A DNA stretch of 64,000 bases. It comes from Ifrita kowaldi. Its lineage: Eukaryota; Chordata; Aves; Passeriformes; Cinclosomatidae. Position 1 is the stretch's first letter, and the number at the start of each line of letters is the position of its first letter. A program made the position numbers and the translations under genes. Below the pieces are notes generated by a model. The model saw only the letters and a program-made list of their open reading frames with translations. It had not been told where the DNA came from and made no database searches. Where the stretch lies: the NCBI GenBank assembly GCA_013398055.1, contig VZRS01012612.1, forward strand, positions 868,210-932,209, written 5' to 3'. Positions 39,897-48,105 of this stretch are shown piece after piece.

Positions 39897-41520
39897 TCAA
39901 GTCCTGCCTTCTCCACCTCCTTCTCCCTCAATCACTATCAACATCTTCAGTTCACTTTTCACCTAGACCAAACACCAGAATCTGGTGTTAATAAATAAAC
40001 TAATTTTTATTAGTGTAGGAAAACAGCAAAAAGCTTTTCAAATTTTTCCATCTCTTCTGGCTGACACACTTTTCCTCTAGCAAGTGCGATCTTTGCAATA
40101 GTCTGAATGAATGTGAAGAGACAGCTTCCACCTTGTTAATTTGATTTTACCTGCACTTCACAAACTTACCCATTTTACTTTACAATCACATGACACAAAA
40201 GCACTTCTTAGTTTTTCCTCATAAAATCTATCCTCTTATTCACCCTGAAGAGGTCAGTACCCTTCTTGAGCAAATGGCAATACCAGTTTCACTAGTCCTT
40301 GTTCAATGGTCATATGAGTCCTTCCCCAATTCTCATGTTCCCTCTCATGCTTTAAAGGAGTTCTTTCCAAACATTCCCAAAGTCACATCATAGATCCCTC
40401 AAAAATCTCATTTAAAATCTTTGTCATTATACCCATGAAATAAACCTGATTCTAGCTAGGCTGCTGGTGTGCTGTGACTGCTGGTTATCACCCTGATGAA
40501 CACAGTGTAAACAGTCCTTTGCCCTCCCTCAACAGACCCCCTGTGCTCTCTCAGGGCAGTCAGGGCTGTCACAGAGTCTTTGAACAGCACTGGCACTTTG
40601 GAATACACTACCAATAAAATGCTACTACAAAGATTAAATCATCTCTTTCCTACATTCCAATATTATATGACTGTCTTACATCAAAAACCCCACCAAATGA
40701 CCCTCAAAGCACCACCCTAACAATATGAAGTTCGTCCCTTCTGTCTTTTAAACTGGAGATGTTCACTAAATCCCAAGAAGGTTGCTTATGCAACCATCTG
40801 TTCCTGCTGCTTATTTCCCAAACAATGTCTTCCGTTGCCTGTGTTTCCAGCAACTGGTTGCTGTCTCAGAGGCCTGGTTTTCTTATGGAGTCTAGCACAT
40901 AGAGTCAACATATCACACCAGTTACAGAACTGTAACTCAGTCTCAACAAGCAGCACTAAAGATCATTGCTAACGGAAGTTCTATCCAAATTATTTGAACA
41001 TTAACATGTAAACTAGAGAGCAAGAGAACATGCACATAACAATTGATGCAGAGAAGCAAGGCAACAAAAAATGGTTGTGTTTCTGAAACTTCTTGTAAGT
41101 ATAGTCTTTGTCCTCCCCCTTTTTTGGTTTGCTCAAAAAAAAGTGGATTTTTTTCTCCAAGATGGCTGTAACACATCTTTATTATCATTAAACAGATCTA
41201 ATCACTTGCAGCAAAAGGTCCCAGTCATCTCTGTGCCTTGAAGAAAGTAAGCTGCTGAAACCTAATATTTTATAACCTCCTCTTTAATATCCCAGTGGGG
41301 GAGTAGCAATTGCCAAATTAAAAGCTGTATCATGTTACTGTATCCACAACCAGCTTCCAAGACCTGTAAAATGCTATGCACTAAGCAGCCTGCCATACAT
41401 GAAACATTGATTTTAGGGTTTTTCAGCATTCCAGTAACAGCACTTCTCACAGCAAAATGGGTTAAAAAAAGAGCAGAGATGTTAATATGAAACTGATGTC
41501 AGATTTATAAATTAACTCAC

Positions 41521-41589
41521 CATATTTGTCTCGCAAGCCAACTGTACATCTGAAGACTCCACCAAAGGCCACGTCTTCACCAAATACAA
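41521..41589 (-). CDS. BCKDHB: BCKDHB exon 3
   Basis: 69 nt, in frame with exon 2 across a split Val codon. It encodes VFGEDVAFGGVFRCTVGLRD followed by KY, then the first base of a Gly codon, nearly identical to the human segment. The FGEDV and GGVFRCT motifs are conserved in E1-beta subunits of 2-oxoacid dehydrogenases. The acceptor has a T-rich tract ending TTTCAG and the donor is a strong GTGAGT. It is followed on the transcript by the largest intron in the window (17.7 kb). Skipping would be frame-neutral. Confidence 0.97.
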
Positions 41590-44500
41590 CTGAAAAAAAG
41601 AACAGTAGGGGAGGCTAATATTACTCCAACACATCTTACGTATAAATGATCATGTTTCAAAGGCTTTTATCTGAGACACTAACAAAAGTAACACCTAACA
41701 TTTCATGTCACTTCAAGATTTATTTAGATCTAAGCATTCCTTATGCACAGCCTGACTATAACAAATGAAGAACCAAGGTTAATGAAGAATCAGAACACCA
41801 ACATAGCTGTGTCAAAACAGAATTCATGAAACTGATTCTGTTAAGCTTTCATTAAACTAATTATTTTTCTGAAATATCCTACAACAACACAGTGTCTAAA
41901 ACTACATGAGTAAAACTCCAAAAAGGAATCACATTCAGTCACTAAAGAGTCATTGAAATTAAGCCTTCTGCTTCAACTGGTAACCATTTGCATTCCTCAT
42001 CCAAAGATTTCAGTAATATAGTGTTTTGAAAATCTTCAAATTGAAGTTTTTTTTCAAAATACCAATCCAATATGAAATTTCAAACCTTCTCCAAACATAC
42101 TTGCCAGATCCCTGAAGAGTGACTTCTAAGAAACTCCTCTACAGAAAAGATGACTATTAAACAACTAGGACAGTTCTCAGTATTTAACAGAACTATTCTT
42201 GTGGTCAATAAAATTTTATCACTAAAATTATTTGCCTTTAAAACTTAGCTTCATATCAACTAATCTGTTTGGGTTTTTTTCTTTGAATTTATGGAATGGT
42301 TATGTCTAATTTTTCTTAAAACAGTTTTATTATTTATTTCACAGAAACAAGTATTGCCTGTTTCAATTTTTTAACCACGTAAGATGTGCAGCAGTATCAC
42401 CAATAGCTGCTTGCATGAACTAAGGTCAGTTCTGATTATTCTTTAATTCCTCAAAATTCTCCATATTCTAAAGGACACAAAATAATAAGTGAACCTCCTT
42501 GCCTTTCAAATACTATTCTTAATTAAATAAAATAAATTTCTGATTGGAATCACTAAAAGGGATTAACATACTTGTGCTAATCACATCAATGACACCACTT
42601 AAAGAAAAATAACTTCTACAATGATATAAAATGAATGCATTCATGGGGTGTATGATTGAACTACGTCCCTAGATCACTTCTCTAATTAATTTTTAACAAT
42701 AATTTATGAGGGATTTTATGTACTAAAACCTTTCTGTTACCATATGGCTCCTTACTTTTGAGCCAGCTGGCATCTACAAAAAATATTCCCATTTAATGCT
42801 GGTATCCACAAACTTGAATGGATTTACTAATTCTGTTTAACCACTGAAATATATTTTCCTGGAGAGATTCTAATTCTCATCAATCCAAGTATGAGGATTT
42901 CCACACTTAAACAATTGCTCAATTCCCATACAACAAAAAACATATGAAGAACATTTTCTATTGCAAAAAGTCCTAATTAATTCAGTAAGTGCAGCGATTC
43001 TGAGAACTCACGTCTGGACTGTGGAACTCCAACATGGTCTTGCAAAGGGCTTTACAAAGACTCAGCTTTGCAAAGCTGACGAGCAAGACTGGAACCTTAG
43101 AGCAACTGGTTCTCTAAAGGCTGAAGTCTATATATGAGCCTAGGTTCCTGCTAGACTAACATTCTACTTGCTTTTATATGGGTGATTCTACAGTGTCACT
43201 TTACAGTGATTTATGGAATCTCCCCTGATGAGGGAGATTTATAGAGTCCCGGCTGGAAGGTTGAAAAGATGAGAGGAGTCTTCAGATTCTTTGCTTCTAG
43301 ATAGTTGTTTTATTAAGTCTTATCAGAGGAACAGAGTGCTAGACACAGCACCCTGTAAAGAATACAGAAAAAAGCCCCGTTATCAAGATTACACAGCCCT
43401 TTTAAAGGTAAATCACCAATGAAAGCTTAAAACGAAAGGTATTTTTACTTTTCTACCAGTGTTCAATAAATCACCCTCTTGCGTGTACAAGAACTGCGGA
43501 ATTTTTCATCCAATCACCCTAAATTACTTTTACTGCAAAATATGGAGTAGTAGAAGAAGAAGGACCGGAGAACAACAACAATCCTCCATTTTGAAGTTTT
43601 TAGCTTTTATCTATTTACGACATTAACAAACCCAAAACCTCTAAATTTTTCACCCTGTGACAATTTTATAAACTACTCTATCATATAGTTTACACCAGTG
43701 TTGATTCTAATTCTTCCCAGAGGGTAGGTAATTTTCTCCATGGACAAAGGTCAAAACCAGTGCTGTTCAGGGGGGTAGAACCCCTCAAAACAGGCAGAGA
43801 AATATTCTCTGCACTTTGGGTTCCCACACTACAGAAATGGTACTAAAGCCTGCTCTTGGCCCTAATTGACCTTCAGTTGCCCAAGTTTAATCTAACCAAG
43901 GTGCATATAGCACAGCTGTAGATTGAGAGGGAATGTACACAGGCACAGTACTGGACAGACAACATGGAATTTGTCCCAACAGATTAGACAATTAGTCAGA
44001 CTTTAGGTTGAGCAGTGGTTCAAGCACTGCCAAAAAGGGTTACTAACATACTAAAAAGCAAACCCAAAATTGCACAACATGAGGCAGCCTTTGCAGCTGT
44101 GTTCTGAAGCGTCTCCTTCAGATATCTGGCCATCATCATGCCTTTGTTAGGACAATGGAAGTAAAAGACCTCCCGTTATGTATAAGAATTAAAAGTGGAG
44201 TAAATAGTTTTGTGCAAGAGTTTAGGATAAACCTTTTAAATCCCACTATAATGAAGCAGCATGTTCCAAGTTTTGGGTTATCTAGACCACAAAAGCCTAG
44301 CAAATCTTACACTGCCTATGCACAACAATGAACAGAAATCAGTAAAGCTATAAATTAATTTTGGAAGGCAGGGAAGAAAGCAGAATGTACAGAGTAAGGA
44401 ATATATGGTCTCTAAAAAAATACCAGTTTTAGGGAACAGAAAGTTTAAGAAATTTACAAGTAATGTTTACATTTTTAAAACTCCTACTGGTGGTGCTCAA

Positions 44501-44796
44501 GCTGCCCTCAAGTACAGTTCTCATCAGTAATACTATAAGCATGTTAAATAATGTATCTTCTGTCCTCACTTTCAAATGAAATACACAGAGCTAATACAGA
44601 AGATACAACGGCATCTTAGACCATACAATCCATTAGTAATCTGTTAATGCAGATTTTTAAGATTTGAGATCAAAGTGTAGAAATAACTTATTAGAAAACT
44701 TTAAAGGCCATGAGAAATACATTAAATATTGTACACAGACAGGTAAACCAAAATACAGTTTATACAAAGCAAAACACACTAACAAGTATAAGGTAC
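41590..44796 (-). other. BCKDHB intron 2
   Basis: 3.2 kb. The only structured part is a probable reverse-oriented LTR at 43.23-43.66 kb and its immediate flank. The remainder, including 41.6-43.0 kb and 43.7-44.8 kb, is unique AT-rich sequence. Confidence 0.75.
43230..43662 (-). mobile_element. Probable solo LTR, reverse orientation
   Basis: Read on the minus strand from 43662, it starts TGTCACAGGGTGAAAAATTT. It then shows TTCAAAATGGAGGATTGTTG, a CATTGGTGATT box, a TTTAAAAGGGCTG TATA-like element and, about 90 bp further on, AATAAA within GACTTAATAAAACA, followed by an R/U5-like tail ending near CAACCTTCCAGCCGGGA. The ordering of promoter, polyadenylation signal and U5 is what an LTR has. 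The 3' limit is uncertain and no matching target-site duplication was found. No polypurine tract or coding remnants flank it. The family is not identified. Confidence 0.55.
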
Positions 44797-44874
44797 CTGC
44801 GGTTGGATCTTTGGCTAAAGCATTGTCCAAGGCACTTGTTATGGATTGGAAGAGATTCATCTTCTGAGTTTGCC
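44797..44874 (-). CDS. BCKDHB: BCKDHB exon 2
   Basis: 78 nt. The acceptor reads CACAG|GGCAAACTCAG, completing the Gly codon begun in exon 1, and the exon then encodes [20 protein letters not shown] followed by KDPTA. This is the start of the mature E1-beta fold and differs little from human ([20 protein letters not shown]). The exon ends with the first base of a Val codon. The donor GTACCT is poor at positions +4 and +5 compared with the GTRAGT consensus. The length is a multiple of three, so skipping would keep the frame while deleting this N-terminal segment. Confidence 0.96.
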
Positions 44875-47387
44875 CTGTGTGAAGGTGATCATCAGCAATT
44901 TAATTTGGTTCAAAACACAAAGCACATTAGAAAACACTGGTGCAAATACGTCTAAAAACTTAACCATCAAAACCAAGATCCCTGTTAGGAATACCCAGGA
45001 TTCATTTGCTGAATAAACTTAAATTATGGGATAGATGGGATTGAGCATTGTACACTTTGCCTTCCCAAGGACTATAATTCTACTACCCTGAATCCAGTCT
45101 TTTTTTCAAAAAACTATGCTCCTGCCTAGAGCAAATGCAGCTTTGCAATGTTCAGTCAACCACTGGGAACAATTACTTCCTTTCCAAAGGAAGAAATTAA
45201 CATATTACTAGTTTGAGGACTGGGATCCCCCCTGCTAAAATTCACCAGATCTCACGATGCTTATTTTACCATTCTTTAATCACAATTTTTAAAGCTCCAG
45301 CCTTTCCCATTTACAGACACCTATTGTTCTCAGAAGTTTTCTAGACCATTGGCATGCTCTCTGCACTGCCGTTAGTAAGCATCTGAAGCATCAAATCCAT
45401 ACCTCAAAGAAAGGAACTTGGTGCTGAAGTAAAGCAAGCTGTCCTAAAATTTTAATTCAAAACAAGAAAGGCTAGCAGAGTGCCCTCCTTCATCCCAGCA
45501 TCACAGGGAAAAACAAGGAGGCCTGAAAGCAAAGATGGACCAAAACAGCCTGGTCCTCACTACTGTGATCAATTCAGATTCTCCAAACAAATAAAATAAT
45601 TCTTAAAACAAACCAAGTAAATAAGAAATTGTTTGGCTGACATTTGGTAGCTCTTTAACTGGCAAAATCTCTAAGTCATGACTAGAAGCCACAGTCCAGG
45701 AGAACACCACCTACCAACACATACAGTGTGTAAAATTAAATAAATAAATAAGACGGTTATGTGAAGATCCCACACAAACATAACAGGTGCTAGAATTCAG
45801 GAAGGAGAACTACCTTCTTTTTCCAGTAGTTACAGTACCTCTCAACAAACGTTCAGCTTCCCTTTCTTCTAAATCGTTAATTAATGTTAGTATGTTTTGT
45901 TAAAGACTTGTGTCACGCCACACCTGAGTAGCTGAGTAGCTGCATTCCTAGACATTCCTGTGCTTAGTAACTTCACTTGTTATACTTTACATGGCCCTTT
46001 AAGGAGAGGAAAACGTTAAAAAAAAGTGTTATGGGAACTGTTCAAGTTATACAAAATCCCTACTGAACAAAATTTACAAATTCAAGAGAAGGAAAGCTGG
46101 GGAACAGCAGCTGTTTCTCTCTTTCCCAAGTCATCCACGTTAGTACTTAGGTTATCTTTTCTACAAGACACCATCCTTCCAGTATTTAATATAAATAAAT
46201 GGCTATTACCTAAGCTACTGTGAGAAACTCCTCACCATGATCGTTCTAACCTGCTTCTCTTGCTTATAAAACAGGCCTTTGTATCAGCCCACACAGGAAA
46301 GGGGGAACCAATCGTGCCTTTCAGATTTGAATTGTGAAGTTGGAAAAGCATTATCTCAACAATATCAGGATCAGTATAGACATAATTTTCACTTCCACTA
46401 CTTTTCACAGAATTTCAAAGTGTATTTTAACTCACAGGGAATTAGTTTTCTATTAATAAATGGCAATAACTGGCATGCCACACCAGAGCTTCTTCACATG
46501 ACCTCAAGCAGGGACTTGCCATACATGAGCTTCACCGGTGGCACCTCGGATGCCTGCATATCTTTATCACTTCCAGAGAAAACTCTGTTTCTGTTGGTCA
46601 TGATCAAGATGCAACACCAAGGTATCCACCTAAGTAACAAGTTTTCTAGAGGATAGTGAGGTTCATGTGATAGAAACAGCTGCTCTGCAGCTGGAGGCTT
46701 CTTCCAGGTGAACTCGGCACCGGCCATTTGCAGGGATGCATCTCAGAAATAAAAGTCAAACGCCATGCGCTGTTCATTTCTAAGTTATCTGTGTTTACTC
46801 TCAACCATGTGACCACGAGGATGACCTCGAACCTTTCAGCAGACAGCAGTCTTTATTCATCATAGATTTATTATCACACTCATGACCTAAGCATGCAGTA
46901 CAAAAACCGGGGTAGATGTCAAGTCAGTAAGTTACTGCTAGAAGCTTTTGGAACAGGACAGGGGCCGAGGACGGCCTTGCAGGTCTGAGCACACGATGGG
47001 CCCATCTACCGCAGCTCTGGCTCTGACAGCCCAAAACACTTCACCACCCCCCGGGCCGAGGGGCCCTGCGGCACCCCCGGCTCTGCCAGCGGCCCACAGG
47101 GGCCTTCCCACCCACAGCCCCGGATTTCTGCGGGACACCCGCGGGTGGAAGCGCCGAGGACACAGCGGGGTCACGCGGCCGTGCGGATGCCTCCGCCGCC
47201 CGGGGCCCGACTCGCAGCGCCCCACCGGGCCCTCGGCGGGTTCTGCCTGCCTGCCTCCCTCGCTCTCATCCCAGACGGGATTGTTGGCGGCCTCCCCAAA
47301 GAATGCGGGGGTGACAGGGCGGACCCGGCAGCAGAGCGAGGTTGAGGCCGGCCCGCGGGGTGGACCCCGGCCCAGCCGCGCTCTCAC
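44875..47387 (-). other. BCKDHB intron 1
   Basis: 2.5 kb, AT-rich for most of its length, then GC-rich from about 46960 up to the exon 1 donor as it enters the CpG island. A short tandem (GAGTAGCT twice) occurs near 45926-45942. The open frame of 125 codons at 46279-46656 on the plus strand has no recognisable similarity. A first-intron enhancer is possible but not shown. Confidence 0.75.
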
Positions 47388-47664
47388 CGTACTCGCTGGG
47401 CGCCGGGTCCGGCTGGAAAGCGAAGTGCGCGGCGGCCCGGCGGGGCGCGCCCGGCAGCGGGGNAGAGAAGGGAGTCCTGCTGCGCGCGCGCGCGGGAGGC
47501 GGGGCCTGAGGCGGCGCGCGCGGCACGCGGCGGCCGTGAGGGCGGGAGCGCTCATAGGGAGTACAGTCATAGGGACAGCCACAGCCGCAGGTGTAGTCGT
47601 AGGTACGGCCACAAGCCACGGCCACAGCCACAGGCACAGCCGTGGCCGCCGCAGTCATAGGCAC
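47388..47664 (-). CDS. BCKDHB: BCKDHB exon 1 (transit peptide and mature N-terminus; start uncertain)
   Basis: The 3' part is secure: on the minus strand it encodes AAAHFAFQPDPAPSEYG, matching the conserved HFTFQPDPEPREYG region of the human protein. It ends one base into a Gly codon at 47388, followed by donor GTGAGA. The 5' limit is not secure. The conserved frame stays open to an ATG at 47664, but that leader comes from a degenerate repeat, contains many Cys and Tyr, and is not typical of a mitochondrial presequence. A neighbouring frame with ATG at 47555 reads MSAPALTAAACRARRLRP, rich in Ala, Arg and Leu, and is a much better presequence. An N at 47463 lies between the two, so a base-count error there would explain the conflict. 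The real exon probably starts near 47555; the coordinates given are the open frame in the sequence as supplied. Confidence 0.75.
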
Positions 47665-47700
47665 GGCCAGAGGGGGCCTCGCCGCCCTGCCGGCGCTGTC
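47389..47700 (-). promoter_or_regulatory. BCKDHB: CpG-island promoter and 5' leader of BCKDHB
   Basis: From about 46960 to 47700 the sequence changes abruptly from AT-rich to very GC- and CpG-rich, including a run of CG dinucleotides near 47480-47490. It overlaps exon 1, as expected for a housekeeping CpG-island promoter. I see no convincing TATA box, so the transcription start cannot be placed. The open GC-rich frames across both strands here are a by-product of base composition. The upstream edge is bounded within about 80 bp by a CR1 insertion starting near 47776. Confidence 0.7.
47564..47668. repeat. Degenerate ~30-bp minisatellite over the BCKDHB 5' end
   Basis: A 17-bp core appears at 47564 (CAGTCATAGGGACAGCC), 47594 (TAGTCGTAGGTACGGCC), 47625 (CAGCCACAGGCACAGCC) and 47652 (CAGTCATAGGCACGGCC), spaced 27-31 bp apart. 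Linkers are built of CCACAG and CCACGG units. Two copies contain GTCAT, so on the gene's strand each creates an ATG (47568-47570 and 47656-47658), and these lie in different frames. Confidence 0.75.
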
Positions 47701-47763
47701 ACAGTCTCAGCTGAAACCAAAGGCTGCGCCTCTCCCCTTAAACTCTTCTCTTTCCTTCCAGTG

Positions 47764-47787
47764 CTACGATTTGTCGACAAATCGTAG
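47764..47787. repeat. Perfect 24-bp palindrome
   Basis: Two 12-bp arms (CTACGATTTGTC and GACAAATCGTAG) meet with no spacer around GTCGAC. The right arm runs into the 3' tail of the adjoining reverse CR1 element; the left arm is outside it. Confidence 0.97.
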
Positions 47788-48105
47788 GCTGGTTTGGGTT
47801 GGAAGGGACCTTAAAGATGATCTAGTTTCAACAAGCTTTCCAGGGGCAGGGTCACCTTTCACTAGGCAAGGTTGCTCAGAGCCCCATCCAACCTGTCCTC
47901 AAACACTCCTACGGATGGGACATCCACAGCTTCTCTGGGCCGCTTGTTCCAGTGCTTCCCCATTCTTGCAGTAAAGAATTTTTTTCCTAATATCCAATCT
48001 AAACCTATATTCTTCCAGTTTGAATCCATTCCCCCTTATCCTGTCACTACATGCCGTTGTAAATCTCTCCATCTTTCTTCTAGGCTCCCTTCACCAATAT
48101 CTGAA
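47776..48105 (-). repeat. CR1 LINE fragment (3' end, reverse), next to the BCKDHB promoter
   Basis: Well preserved reverse CR1. It starts AATCGTAGGCTGGTTTGGGT, then TTGGAAGGGACCTTAAAGAT, GCTCAGAGCCCCATCCAACC, GGACATCCACAGCTTCTCTG, GTTCCAGTGCTTCCCCATTC, CAGTAAAGAATTTTTTTCCT, and the complement of the upstream GGGGAATGGATT region near 48025. Similarity fades beyond about 48105. It lies within about 230 bp of the probable BCKDHB start and so bounds the promoter. Confidence 0.93.

Larger units (their letters stand above)
23865..41520 (-). other. BCKDHB intron 3
   Basis: 17.7 kb, the largest complete intron. It contains an old CR1 fragment (about 30.4-30.7 kb), a roughly 1-kb ERVL-type LTR (38.85-39.90 kb), a nine-base tandem repeat (33.81 kb), a (TA)n run (36.73 kb), a T14 run at 36812-36825 and a motif-rich patch at 26.87-27.19 kb. 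Other stretches longer than 300 bp are AT-rich unique sequence in which I see nothing. Confidence 0.8.
1..47664 (-). other. BCKDHB: BCKDHB gene body, exons 1-8 (3' end outside window)
   Basis: Gene-level entry. The eight exons encode the beta subunit of the E1 component (branched-chain 2-oxoacid decarboxylase) of the mitochondrial BCKDH complex. E1 is an alpha2-beta2, thiamine-diphosphate-dependent enzyme in the matrix that oxidatively decarboxylates the keto acids of leucine, isoleucine and valine. In humans, loss of this subunit causes maple syrup urine disease type 1B. All seven introns between exons 1 and 8 are GT-AG, and each junction preserves the frame of the known protein. From the Gly codon split by intron 1 to the end of exon 8 there are 252 codons. 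The human protein, as remembered, needs about 75 more codons, normally in exons 9 and 10. I looked for them in 1-6023 and did not find them. Confidence 0.97.

Noticed and set aside
40590..40680. Possible very old CR1 fragment ending in ATATTATATGA
   Set aside because: Only the last 30 bp or so resemble the CR1 terminus; the rest does not align by eye.
43740..43850. Internal retroviral sequence next to the reverse LTR
   Set aside because: No polypurine tract, primer-binding site or gag/pol-like frame next to the element, so it is treated as a solo LTR with unique flank.
46279..46656. 125-codon plus-strand open frame in intron 1
   Set aside because: No recognisable domain or family, and length within chance for this amount of sequence.
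46938..47787. Long GC-rich open frames on both strands (279 codons plus, 224 codons minus)
   Set aside because: They overlap the CpG island, contain the N, cross the exon 1 splice donor and have low-complexity Ala/Arg/Pro composition. Few stop codons are expected at this GC content.
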